Below, in pieces: positions 1-10,637 of a DNA stretch of 64,000 nt. The number at the start of each line of letters is the position of its first letter. Position 1 is the stretch's first letter. The stretch is from Saccharum officinarum. Lineage: Eukaryota > Streptophyta > Magnoliopsida > Poales > Poaceae. Below the pieces are notes generated by a model that was not told the DNA's origin, did not search any database, and was given only the letters and a program-made list of their open reading frames with translations. The position numbers and the translations under genes are program-made. The DNA is taken from NCBI GenBank assembly GCA_020631735.1, contig CM036160.1, positions 116,728,680 to 116,792,679 of the forward strand, in the 5' to 3' direction.

Positions 1-77
1 CATAAGTACGGCTGTCAGAGGTCATTATGACGATGACGGATACATGTGGGCCATCATAATTAGGAGGTTCTGTGACA
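1..77 (+). repeat. 3' terminal piece of a large LTR-like repeat
   Basis: This stretch matches, with scattered differences, the last ~75 bases of the 4.1-kb element at 37187-41319. Both read ACATGTG(G/A)GCCAT, then TTAGGAGGTTCTG, then end in ACA, and both carry an AGAGGTC-like block about 45 bases upstream. The window therefore opens at the end of a second copy of that family; the rest lies off the left edge. The match was found by eye. Confidence 0.6.
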
Positions 78-2211
78 CTTCTTTAGGTGTTCCTTAATAG
101 GTTCATAAAGCCCTTGTAGTTACAAATAAACACAACCAAGTAGACCTAAATGGAAGCTCAAATATGTACTAGTGAACCAACTGACAGGTACTTGTAGCGT
201 AGGTACCCTCATCAGCATCCAAACATGATTTCCAAGAAGATTAAACCCCTACCCAACTTATATCAGTTAGATAGGGCTCAAGGGTTAAACACATCAGGTG
301 CACTCTGGCAGGCTGAGGACCTACCATATGACTGGTTGGAAGGTACTCTGACCAGAAAGTCATTCTCAATCGCAAGATCCGGCCCCTCCACCACTCAGTG
401 CCTCGCGGAAGGGTTCGACCGGGTAGCCATGGAGCCTAGCACACCTGCTGCTTCCCAAGGCAACGGAAGCACGAGTCAAAGTCGTACATAGCAGGACAAG
501 GAACAATGTGTGCCATACCTCGAACCGTGACTAACCCTATACAAAATAGGTGACAACTCTTGTTGGTCCCTATGGTGGTTCCACTCTGTCACCTCAACGT
601 GGGCGGACCATTGTGGCCGATCCCTCCTTGCATCAGCGGATCTAGGGTGATAGGAATGGCCCCACATAGGATGATTATAATGGTGGGTAGTGGCTGAGCC
701 AAACAAGTTAGAGAAGGGGTGGTGGACTAGAGAAGGGATGATGAAATTGATTGGAAACTAGATCGAATTGTAAGTTCTAGACTCGTTTTTCTCTAGAATT
801 GATTTTTTGACATATATGTCTCTTATAGATCTGCTGGCAAGGTTGGTGCTACAGCCCGGGCAACACCGACCCTTCCTTCTCCCCTAGCACTGGGTATGGC
901 CAAACAATGTCAGTAGGTCGATTGACACCCAGCACCACTTGTAATCCCTCCCTTTCGGCTATACAAGGTGAGGTAGAGTGCCCTCTCTCTGGCCGGAATA
1001 TTTGGCATTCCACTCGAATCGTTATACATGTTTCACCTTCTTCCACCTCATGAACCTTATTTCCTCTCTCTAGCTCCCTCTCGTTTGTAATTACCCCCTA
1101 CAGACTTTGATCTTCAATGATCAGGAACACAACCAACCCGCAATGGACATAGGGTGCGCTACATAAACCAATTTAGACCGACGATATCTAAGTGCTAAAT
1201 TCACTGGCTGGTGATACAAAATTGTGATAGAATGTGAGGCAAACCAAATCAAGAGACGCAATGATTTGTTTTCTAAAGTTTAGGTCCTCAAATGTGTCCA
1301 TTGAGGAGCCATTGGGTTCCCCCAAAGGTTAAGCTTGTGTCGGGTCTCTTTCGGCCACTTCCCTCGATTCCACTATTTGATTTTTTTCTTTGGGCGAGGC
1401 AATATCGCAGCCCTCACATATAGTCACGTGACACTCCACAACCTTAGTTGCTCGCTGGCGACGCCTAGTTGTATAAGAGAAAAGCTCCAAGAGTAACAAA
1501 TGCTTCAAGATTACTTAATGAAGCAGCAAAGTGATAACAAAATATTGGTTTACCTCCCAGTCGAGAGGGCTGGATACTCTCTCAATTCGGATGTGATTGA
1601 TCTACCAAGCTAACTTGTAAATTCCATTCCAGAGGCCGTTTCGTTTTGGCTATTGGAATGGAACATTCCAGTACCGGCCCATACTGGCATACCGCTTCGG
1701 ACTTTATAATAATAATATGTGAATATGCTTATACATAAGTGTGCATATAAATATATACTGACTTAACTTATGGTGTGATTATCATTTTTACCAAACTAAC
1801 ATATCATTCAGCAAGTTCATAAGACCTTATTTCAAAGTTCAAACTCCAAAGTTCGTACATGGAAAAATAAAATACATGTAGCCATAGAAAGTATTGACCG
1901 ATATTGATCGGTATTTGACCCAGTACGGGATTGTGGCTCTTCTATACCGGTCTAGGTGCTGATATGAGGCATTCCGACTTGTACCGGAATGAAATTTACA
2001 ACTATACTACCAAGGGCCAGTGTGCTTTCTTAAACCCTCCACGGATTTAATGATGGAAGCTCACCATATTCAACCCCAAAGCAGTCAAGGTCAAGTAGGT
2101 CAAGTCATTCTGGTGAGCAGCCCCCTTTCAACCCTAATATGTGTGGGAATGGTGTTTGATGCCACCCTAGACAGTGGCCACCCAGATTGGTCATCGGACT
2201 AAGCAATGTGG
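78..2211. other. Gene-free stretch, decayed repeat-like DNA
   Basis: Only short open frames without recognisable domains occur here. An 88-codon frame at 225-491 has no family features that I recognise. The text looks like old intergenic or retroelement-derived sequence. The one structured item is the inverted-repeat pair at 1617-1999, listed separately. Confidence 0.4.
1617..1999. repeat. Possible MITE bounded by 14-bp inverted repeats
   Basis: GTAAATTCCATTCC at 1617-1630 is repeated in inverted form, with one mismatch, at 1986-1999. The AT-rich interior contains a palindrome-like GACCGATATTGATCGGT near 1896. No convincing target-site duplication is visible, so assignment to a transposon superfamily is not possible. 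Confidence 0.35.
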
Positions 2212-3183
2212 CACTACCACAAAAATGATTTTTAGCACACAACCTCCTAACAGTTGTGGTCACATCTATAAACCGCCTTCGTAAATGGCCAGGCGGCCTC
2301 CATACAAAATCCTACCTCTGTTAATCATTTGTAGATGCAGACATCTAAGGCAGCCGCCTGTGTTATTCATTGATTTACATTGGTGATTGTCTTCGAATGT
2401 CCGTCTCTGTAAATCGATTTCCAGAGACAGACATCTTAATAAGCCTGCCTTGAAAACCCCTATTAATAGAGGTGGTCATTATAAGTGTCTGTCCCTAAAA
2501 ATCGATTAACAAAGCCTACCTTAAGATACCCGTCTTTAGAAATAGTTGCATAAAAAACCATAAACGGATGGGAACAACTTTATATTAAAATTATAGCTCT
2601 CAACGCAATCTACAAGTTTGTAGAAAAGTTTTTATATTTAAAACTATGTACAACCCCAAAATATTATTTTAAGTTCATGGATTTTAAAATTTAAAATTTA
2701 AATCTTTCAAATAACCTCGGATGTTGACATGGCCTACCAAAGTTGTAGTTCTCAATACAATCTACTACCTTGTAGTTGAATTTTTTTTATTCAAAGTTAT
2801 TTAGAGTCCCAAATATGTATTTAAATTCTTAGATATTGAAATTCAAAATTATAATTTGTACCACCTTGAATGTTTACACGGTTAATGAAGAAGTTGTAGT
2901 GGCCGACCAAATCTACAAATTTGTTGTTGATAAGTTTTTAATTTAAAGTTGTTTCAAGTCTCAAATATTTGTTTTAAATTTACATATTTTGATATCCAAT
3001 TTTTTGAAATTTTCAATAATCTCGGATGTAGAATTAAACCATAGAGCTAAAAAGATCTAAAACTCGGTGGTTGAAACTTTTTTCATTTGAAATCATTCAG
3101 GAGCAATGTAAAACTATAAAATATTGATAAAAAGATAGTTGTTTATATATAATCATAAATCAGTGTGTAGTCCAATGGTAGTG
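2212..3183. mobile_element. Small CACTA-type (En/Spm) element, non-coding
   Basis: The element begins CACTACCA at 2212 and ends with its exact inverse TGGTAGTG at 3176-3183, the terminal signature of the CACTA superfamily. Just inside the left end come CAAAAATGATTTTTAG and several related short units (AAATCGATTT, CAGAGACAGACATCT), like CACTA subterminal repeats. The middle is AT-rich with repeated phrases such as TTGTAGTT and CAATCTAC. The flanking triplets are TGG and TGC, so the expected 3-bp duplication is imperfect. At 972 bp with no transposase it would be non-autonomous. Confidence 0.6.
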
Positions 3184-3693
3184 TGCCGCAATCACACCCT
3201 ATTCTGCATCAAGTCTGTTGGCAGCGGCAAATATATGTTTCTAGTTATATTCGTTGTAGCGCTGCGCCCGTGATTTGATAGGTTGTGTACCTCCCAGTAA
3301 GTGCTCGTAGTTTGTTGCTTCGTCAAGCAATCCAGTGACCAAAACTCGATTGCCCGTAGTTCTTCACTGGATTACCAGTTTACCTCCCAGTGAGTGTTCA
3401 TAGTTTGTGGATTGAATGGCCTGAAGGGTACGTACAACGCTTGTTTCGGCATCGTCTCTCCTATACCTACAAACATCGATCTTCATCACACCTTATACCG
3501 TTATACGAGAACCGTAAACTCACGCGCGCGCCCCACGGATCCGCTGCACGAGTGCGTCGGAGGTCACGGCGTTGCGGCCAGCCATAGTGGCCGCCAAATT
3601 CATCTAATTTGTTCCAGCAAGGACCTAATGGCAAAAATAGAAGCATAAAACGAAGCGGAGGCTTCTAGTTGAAAAAATGTAATAAAATATAAG
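3184..3693. other. Gene-free stretch with a duplicated ~30-bp motif
   Basis: No gene is supported. TACCTCCCAGTAAGTG followed by ..CGTAGTTTGT (about 3292-3315) recurs as TACCTCCCAGTGAGTG ..CATAGTTTGT (about 3381-3407), so a ~30-bp segment is present twice about 90 bp apart. The remainder is unremarkable. Confidence 0.4.
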
Positions 3694-3711
3694 AGAAATA
3701 AATAGTGAGTT

Positions 3712-4186
3712 AGGGGAGGGTAAGGGAAATAGGGTGCTTCTCTGGTGGATTATGGCTGCTGTAGGGTGGGCTCTATGGAAGATCAGAAATGATCTTATTT
3801 TCTCTAATAATGTGATCAAATCACCTAAACAAATTGCTTACAAATGTTTTGGGCTTCTTAAAACAGTGGAGCTTGCTGGAAAAGAAGGATGGAGCCAAGA
3901 AAGAAGCGTGGCTGGTCAAGTTGAAGGAAGGGATGACGCGATGGTGACCTGCACCTGAAATGACTGCGCGACATTTCTTCATTTACCCGAGTTTTAGCCA
4001 GATCCCTTAGTGTCGGCTTTTGAGCCTAAAGTGTGAAATAGGAGTTGTATCTGGGGTTTATCTTGCTGTTAAGGTTGTGTGAGGAGGGTGTTTTCTCTGT
4101 GCTCGCTACCTGTGGAAGCTCCCCAACGTGTTAACTGCTACCTTTAAGCTTTCAATATAAGCCGGGCTCAAAGCCTTTGATGTAAA
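3712..4186 (+). mobile_element. 5'-truncated L1 LINE (3' end only)
   Basis: The segment is flanked by identical 18-bp repeats AGAAATAAATAGTGAGTT at 3694-3711 and 4187-4204, the long target-site duplication expected from LINE target-primed insertion. From about 3722 it encodes the C-terminal tail of a plant L1 ORF2 protein: WALWKIRNDLIFSN resembles the W.IW..RND.IF motif after the RT zinc-binding domain. A ~230-bp 3' UTR follows, ending near an A-rich tract. Only the last ~475 bp were inserted, so it cannot move by itself. Confidence 0.8.
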
Positions 4187-4204
4187 AGAAATAAATAGTG
4201 AGTT

Positions 4205-5173
4205 CATCTCAGGATTTACACAAAGTTTAGAGTTCCCAATACAAAGTGGTTTATTAGCTTCTTTTTTTTTTGTTCAAAAAATGCACAAATCGACTAGAAC
4301 TTTTAAAAATAAAACCCATATAAAATTGAAATCAAATCTAACAATTATGATTCAAATTTTGTTAGGCTCCTTTCAACTAGAAATGATAAAACACATGCTA
4401 CACTTTGAGTGTTCATTGTATATTTTATTTTGTGGAACATTTAGTGTATTTAATTGTTGTGCTCAATAAATCCTGTAAAATTTACTCTAAGTCATATCAA
4501 TGTGACATTAAAGTAAAAGTTTCACCACCAACAAAAGTTTCTGTTAGGGGAGTTAAAAGTGATTTAGTGTTTATATGCCGTGACATTTTTATAGGTTGTG
4601 TATGAGCTCCAAAAATAATGAAATTTTGTATAGTAGGTTGATGTAGTACATGATTTCTTGCATCATCTCTGATGTCCCGTAATAAAGCATGCATGGTGCA
4701 AAATAAGAGACCCGGCCCCATGGGGAATTTATAAAGGAGTTACGGTCAACTTCAATCTGATGTACTACTTTTAAGTTCAACCTATCCAATCAGAGATGGC
4801 CCTGATCCACACACTAAAAAATGTTGCCCGGTGACTGACTGACTGGATCATACAGCAAGTCAAACGGGACATCAAGCATGCATGGCCAATACCTAATCCA
4901 TATCATCCATGATAGTCTACAGTCTACTGCACCTGAATACTCCTACTAGATCTTTTCAGTCTTAGCAGTTGAGCACTGCAACTATTCCATGATGCAATCC
5001 TACTCCTACAACTAACCTTGGCCTTTGATTGATTTGTCTTGCTGTGCCTGTCAACGTGTGCGTGCCAAGAACAATTCAGCCTGACGACAGATCCCTTTCG
5101 TTGTAGTAGTTGGCCTGAAAGGAAGCTCAGGGAAATGAAAATTCCCAGGAAAAAAAAAGAAGAGTCAACCGTA
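4205..5173. other. Gene-free intergenic stretch
   Basis: AT-rich sequence with only short, domain-free frames. I see no gene, terminal repeats or tRNA-like structure here. Confidence 0.4.
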
Positions 5174-5405
5174 CGGTTTGTTTAGTTGGCAGGCTAAAGT
5201 TAAAAATTTTTCACTCTCTCCATTACATCAACTTTTGCACGCATGTATGAAGTATTAAATATAGATAAAAAACTAATTACACAGTTTAGTTATAAATCAC
5301 GAGACGAATCTTTTGAGCCTAATCTATAATTAGACACTAATTGTTAAATATAAATAAAAGTACTACGGCTAGAAATATTCTAACTCTTCGTCACCTAAAC
5401 AAGCG
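5174..5405. mobile_element. MITE of an abundant grass type
   Basis: A 232-bp block starts CGGTTTGTTTAG and ends CTAAACAAGCG, imperfect inverted copies. The interior has phrases that I recognise as recurrent in grass MITEs: TCACTCTCTCCATTACATCA, GAAGTATTAAATATAGAT, and GAGACGAATCTTTTGAGCC followed by TAAT. GTA occurs on both flanks and may be a 3-bp duplication. There is no coding capacity; superfamily is not certain. Confidence 0.6.
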
Positions 5406-6334
5406 GTAGTCCGTAGGTTCAAAGGTTGCCAATGAAAGGTGCTGCTGGGGCGCAGTGTCAGAGCTTCATGGTCAGTGGTACGGAGTAGGAGCAGCATACT
5501 AGCGCGTGCCACGTTTGTGAGTGCGTGTGCGCGTGGGACCAGCATGTCAGTCACTGTGCTAGTAGTTCACAGTTCACACCTTGGCAAGATTGGCTGAAGG
5601 CGCCACAGAATATACCCGAGGCGAGAAAGGGATAGACAAGAGGACGAAGAACAGCACTATCATTCACTCATACTCCGTGGCAGGAAAATTAAATACTGCT
5701 GATAATCACCCTGTTCGTTTGAGCTATTCAGCGGAATCAGCAGTCATTCAACAATATTTTTCTCTCACAACCAACCAGCGAACAGTACTTTCAGCCACAA
5801 TAAACCAGCGAAACGAACAGACTGAATACCAGTGAATCCATGTTCAATCATGCACAGAAGCAGAGGATGACACGGCACAGTATTGATTCGCTCACCAGTT
5901 TTTTTTTTTGTCAAAACCGAACTTTGTAATTGGAAACTGTTACAAACTTTGTAATGAAGGAATTTCTAGAGGGTCTGGAGTTCTAAAAAAAAATCTATGA
6001 AGTCATTTGGAATAAAGAATTTGGTCGTTACAAATCTTACGGAATTTACTATGGGATGGTTTGGAGGAATTCTGCAAAAGGTTGAACCTTGTAGAAAGTT
6101 TCGTTTGGATTTGTTTGGCACCGGTCCGAGCGGCTCCGGCTCCATGCGCATGCAAAACGGGCTTTGGCTTCGATAAAATATAATTGGAAAAGCAGAGAAT
6201 CCAGAGGAGCCAATGTTTTTTATTCCGGCGGCTCCGTCCAATGGCGGGAACCGGCCAGAGTCCTCCAAACAGATGATCCTGTGTATCACCTTCTCTCATT
6301 GAAATCTTGTGCTTTTAGCGCGCTCCAACATCTA
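5406..6334. other. Gene-free stretch with a possible small MITE
   Basis: No gene is supported. Around 5712-5820, CCTGTTCGTTTGAGC and CGAAACGAACAG are imperfect inverted ends of a ~110-bp AT-rich unit that may be a short hAT-type MITE, but I find no clean duplication of flanking bases. Between 6110 and 6250 there are several repeats of GGCTCC/GGAGCC without clear boundaries. Confidence 0.35.
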
Positions 6335-6918
6335 AGAGCATCTTCGAGTCTTTCTAAATCTCACTCTCTAAATCATTATTTGAGAGTCATTTGTATAAAA
6401 ATCTCTTTCTATATCTTTTCATTCTCCAACAGTTATTCTATATCTCATACGCACTCCAGAGAATCATTTTGGTCTTCTATTTTTGGCTAGCCAAAAATCC
6501 TGAATAGAAGATGACTATATTTGGATAACCATTTTAAAAAACCGTTGGAAGGTAGTTTTTCACCAAAATCTCTATTCCTAACATTTAGGAAGGATATTGA
6601 GAGTCTCTTAGGCCAGTCTTAGTGGAGAGTTTCATTTTGTTGTTTCCAAGACTGCCATGTCATATAGAATGAAATGAAACTCGAATGAAATAACCACTCT
6701 CAATGGAAAGTTTTATTCCATAGTTTCATAGACATTTAATTCTATGACTCATAGAGAGTTGGTAACTGTGCCAAGAGAGTTTCATCCCCATGAAACTCAA
6801 TTCTTCTATCTCTTCATTAAAATGTTGACATGTCATCAAAAATGCATATGTGGCAGGCTATTAAATGCAAATGAAACTATAGTAAAACTTCCACTGAGAC
6901 TGACCTTAAAGATGCTCT
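6335..6918. mobile_element. Outer MITE split by a second MITE
   Basis: AGAGCATCTT at 6335-6344 is matched by its exact inverse AAGATGCTCT at 6909-6918. Between them the left part (6335-6610) is a short-element-like, CTCT/AAATCTC-rich sequence ending in GAGAGTCTCTTA. The only remaining right part is the end repeat, because the MITE at 6611-6905 inserted there at a TTA. Without the inner element the outer unit would be about 286 bp. The flanking duplication of the outer element is unclear. Confidence 0.55.
6611..6905. mobile_element. Tourist-like (PIF/Harbinger-type) MITE, inner insertion
   Basis: A 295-bp element has inverted ends GGCCAGTCTTAGTGGA / TCCACTGAGACTGACC and is flanked on both sides by TTA (6608-6610 and 6906-6908), the 3-bp target preference of PIF/Harbinger elements. 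The interior has repeated GTTTCAT and ATGAAAC units. There is no coding capacity. Confidence 0.7.
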
Positions 6919-7125
6919 AAACATTCCATCTTACGGCTTTTCATATTGTCTCAATCCATAGGATTTAAAAGGATGTTATTATTAAGCTATTCATACTTAT
7001 AACATTTCTTCTACCAAAAAGGAGGGAAAAAAATCACCGACACATGCATCTAGGCCGGGCCAGGGCCAGGCCATTCCTTGGATTCAGGCGCCTTGTTCCT
7101 CTGCCACCTCCTTTGCAAATGCGTA

Positions 7126-7382
7126 CTCCCTCCGTTCATAAAAGAATGCAATTACGTGTTGCGTGCCGCCAAAAGTAGTTTATATTTAACCAAATTTTTA
7201 GTAAATGCTATTCACATTTACGGCTCCAAAATAATTTATTATGAAAATACGTTTCATAATTAATCTAATGATATTTATTTCATACCATACATATTGATAC
7301 TCTTTTATCTATAATTGATCGAACTTAAGATACTAAACTATATCACTGTGCTAGAATTGCATTCTTTTTCGAACGGAGGGAG
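7126..7382. mobile_element. Stowaway-type MITE (Tc1/mariner)
   Basis: Ends CTCCCTCCGTTC and GAACGGAGGGAG are perfect inverted copies, flanked by TA at 7124-7125 and 7383-7384. This is the hallmark of grass Stowaway MITEs. The 257-bp AT-rich interior is non-coding. Confidence 0.85.
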
Positions 7383-8377
7383 TACTCCATGAGTACTGTA
7401 CGTGCAACGGAACGGTTTGCAGTTGCAGCAGTAACTCCGAGAGGTGGGCAGGTGGCGCCGTACGGGTATGGGCGAGGACGAATGGGTGGTGTCCCCCGGC
7501 GTCGAGGGTGGCTCCGTGCTCCAATGGCCGAGCTCCCCCAAGCTGCCGGCGTGCAGTGCAGACATGTCCGTCTCTTCCAAGGCATCTCATGTCCCCATCC
7601 CCTCTCCTCCTCGGGATTCATCCATGACAAAGTTTCAGAGATGGTGGATGGGGACATGAGAGAGACATCATGGACATGCCGAGTGGGTGACCTTCTGCTG
7701 CTCGTCGTTTTCTCTTGGATCTTTTCTGGCAAATAGCCACACTCACAGGGTGCTAGTACTAACATGAATTTTTTTTTTGGTTGTGGGGTCAATTCGCATC
7801 CTCTTTCGTTGTCGTCAACAAACAATATTGTCTCGAGAGCGACTGTTGCGTGTCAAAGGGAGATTAGCATTGCTTTCAGGCTTTCATTCAGCTCGCCTCC
7901 ATGATTCAGCAAGAAATGATGACAGCAGAGTAGCGCACACACACACAACATAAGGAGGATGGTGAAATTCTTTCTTTTACGTGGAAAAGGGCTTTGATCC
8001 CAGTTTTCTGTTGAAAAGAGGGCATGTGATTGAAAGCACATGCATACATAACATAACATAACCTAACCCTGCTTGTGATTGCCCTTTTGTTTGTTCCCTC
8101 TTGCAGTTTGATAATCCCATGCAACTGATACGGTAATGCATTATAGGCACCCTGTCTGCCTGTGTCTCCTTCCCCATGAGACAAAAACCCCCAGGGCCCT
8201 CCAGTGCCTGGTGCCTGCCCCTCAGCTTTTATTCTTTCCATGGCTGTGGTCACATCCCTAGGGAAAATACTCCTATAAAGAAAACACCTCTCAAGAACCA
8301 ACACGCATATTATATAGAAAAGAAAAGAAAAGCGTGCACAAAAGCTACCAAAACAAATCATCACTTTGTTTACCATC
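7383..8377. other. Gene-free stretch with a 15-bp perfect inverted repeat
   Basis: Open frames on both strands near 7343-7825 overlap each other and have no recognisable domain. CTCATGTCCCCATCC (7586-7600) is exactly inverted at 7646-7660, giving a possible 15-bp stem with a 45-base loop. Short ACATA and AAAAG runs occur near 8045 and 8320. The gypsy element at 8378 interrupts this region. Confidence 0.35.
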
Positions 8378-8699
8378 TGTTAGCAGGGGGCAAGGATAGG
8401 AGAAATTAAGGCAGGGATTCAGACGAGCAGCATAGAAATTTAGGCTAGGGGAAATAGGCGAGGAAGATTGAGTGCTTAAGAGTTTAGAGTTGTTACATGA
8501 ATGATCATAATCCCCTCCTCTCTCTCTATCTGGTTCTTATATCTGTTACATGGCTATAGCCCGTCGGTGCACGCAGGCACGCTCTCACATCCACTCGTCG
8601 CCAGCTAAGCGGATACTGGGCCGGCGAACACGTGACCCGACCCGAGGTCCATGGGCCTCCTCATCTGAAGTAGTAGCTGTAGTAGTTGGGCCGCCAACA
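8378..8699 (-). repeat. 3' LTR of the chromovirus-type element
   Basis: 322 bp, beginning TGTTAGC and ending CCAACA as read on the plus strand, nearly identical to 13670-13991. The visible difference is GGGGAAAT here against GGAGAAAT in the other copy. The chromodomain reading frame runs into this LTR and ends at 8585. Confidence 0.95.
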
Positions 8700-9136
8700 C
8701 TCCCCGGGGCTTGAGTACCTGCTTGACCCCAAGCAGGAGCTCTAGGAAAATCTTGACGCAACTGTAGCAGATTCTCCCAAGTCGCCATGTCAGCCGACCA
8801 GCCAGACCAGAGGATCAAACCTTGCTCCACCGAGCCAGTAGCAGTATTGACAGTGCGATGCTGCAAAACCTTCATAGGAATGCGAGGTAGATCAATGGCC
8901 GACGGTAAGGAAGGTGATACCTGGACAGTAGGCAGGACAGCGGCCTTGAGCTGACTGACATGGAACACAGGATGGATAGCAGTAGACGTGGGTAACAGCA
9001 GTTTGTAAGCAACAGAGCCAACGCGCTCCAAAATTTCAAAGGGGCCATAAAACTTGAAGGACAGCTTCTGATTAGCACGGTGTGCTAGAGTAGACTGCAC
9101 ATAGGGTTGAATCTTCACAAATACCTTGTCGCCCAC
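8585..9136 (-). pseudogene. Integrase C-terminus plus chromodomain segment of the gypsy polyprotein
   Basis: The frame opens with GDKVFVKIQPYVQ, the GPF/Y region of Ty3 integrases (FYGPFEILERVGSVAY), and continues to a chromodomain-like stretch (ILWSGWSADMATWENL), which in chromoviruses directs integration to modified chromatin. It ends in the LTR. It is separated from the upstream integrase frame by an in-frame TGA at 9174-9176 and a further frame change near 9150-9160, within a run of seven T on the plus strand. It is therefore a displaced piece of a once continuous protein. Confidence 0.85.
8700..8709 (-). other. Probable polypurine tract of the gypsy element
   Basis: Immediately outside the 3' LTR the minus strand reads CCCCGGGGAG, a short purine run in the place where plus-strand DNA priming occurs. 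The position supports it more than the sequence, which is short. Confidence 0.5.
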
Positions 9137-9173
9137 CTGGAATTGACGCTCAATGCATTTTTTTATCAGCTTG

Positions 9174-10637
9174 TCATTTCATCCGCTCTTTGGCTCTGGC
9201 TAGATGTTGAAGAATCAGATCATTCATAACCTGACGATTCTGCAGCCAAGTGGACAGCTCCGGAACAGCGACATCAGTCCAAGCAGAGATCCCAAAATGC
9301 CGAGGAGGGTAGCCGTAAAGGGCTTCGAAAGGTGAACACCCCAGAGCTGAATGAGTTGTAGCATTGTACCAAAATTCCGCCAGGGCAAGCCAAGAAGACC
9401 ATTTAGCCGGACAGGCATTGACGAAACAGCGCAAAAATGTTTCCATAGATTGGTTGAGCCGCTCAGTTTGACCGTCGGTCTGCGGATGATAATTGGAACT
9501 CATCTGCAAGGTCACATCGGCCAAACGAAAGAGCTCACGCCAGAATAAACTTGTAAAAATCTTGTCCCGGTCAGACACTATGGCCGAAGGTAATCCATGT
9601 AAGCGATAGACATGGTTGAGGAACAACTTTGCGACTGTAGAAGCTGTGAATGGATGTAACAGCGGTACAAAATGGCCATACTTGGTGAAAGAGTCAATAA
9701 TAATCAGGATGCAATTAACATTACCAGAGCGGGGTAACCCTTCAACGAAATCAAGGGAGATAGTTTGCCAAGCTCCTGTGGGAACAGCCAACGGTTGAAG
9801 GAGGCCAGGGAGGCTGGTTCTGTCAGGTTTGGCCTGCTGGCAAATCAAGCAAGACTGCACAAATTGTCGGACCGAGGATTTCATCCCTTTCCAAGAGAAC
9901 AACTGCTTGAGTCGAGTGTAAGTGGCTGGGAATCCAGAATGCCCACCCAAAGCACTCGAATGTGTAGCGTGCAAAATCTTCTGCTGCAATGGAAGATTAT
10001 CACCAATCCAGATGGTAGAACCGTGGCGAATGACACCATTGCGGAGAGAAAAACCCGGCAGCGCGTCTGGGTTGATAGATAACTTCATCAACATGTCAGA
10101 AGCGACTGGATCTGAAGTATAACCATCGATAACCTCTTGAATCCAAGTGGGTGTAATAACAGATAACGCAACACAGGTGGAATCATGTACCGGTTTACGA
10201 GATAGAGCATCGGCCACCCGATTGGAAGTGCCTGGCTTATACACAATACGGAACTGAAGGCCCACCAATTTTGAGAAGAGCTTCTGTTGCCAGATAGTAT
10301 GAAGGCGCTGATCAGTAAGTTGCACGAGACTCTGCTGATCAGTAAATATGGTGAATTCAGCATGTTGCAAATAAGAGCGCCAGTGTTGGACTGCCATTAA
10401 AACTGCCATGTATTCCTTTTCATACGTGCTGAGACCCCGAGAACGTGGCCCCAATGCTTTACTAAGGAATGCCAATGGGTGACCTTCTTGGTTAAGCACG
10501 GCACCAATACCAGTACCACAGGCGTCGGTTTCAATGCTGAAAGGTTTGTCAAACTGGGGCAGCGAAAGCACCGGGGATGTACTGAGAGCAACCTTCAAGG
10601 CTTCAAAGGCAGAAGTATGAACTGGGGGTCCACACAA
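9174..10637 (-). pseudogene. RNase H and integrase portion of the gypsy polyprotein
   Basis: About 487 codons. The RNase H region starts with DKPFSIETDACGTGIGAVL and ends with TSNRVADALSRKP. Integrase follows with an H-H-C-C zinc site (HATHSSALGGHSG ... CLICQQAK) and the D,D-35-E core: D in SLDFVEGLP, D in VSDRDKIFTS, E in QTERLNQSME. The upstream junction is a one-base excess in the G run at 10624-10628: the RT frame runs into a stop at 10603 while RNase H continues in the next frame. The downstream end is a TGA at 9174-9176. Catalytic residues are present, but the frame breaks make the protein incomplete. Confidence 0.88.

Noticed and set aside
3176..3190. AGTCCAATGGTAGTG as a tRNA-like A box of a SINE
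   Set aside because: No B box or cloverleaf follows at the right distance; the bases fit better as the inverted CACTA terminus.
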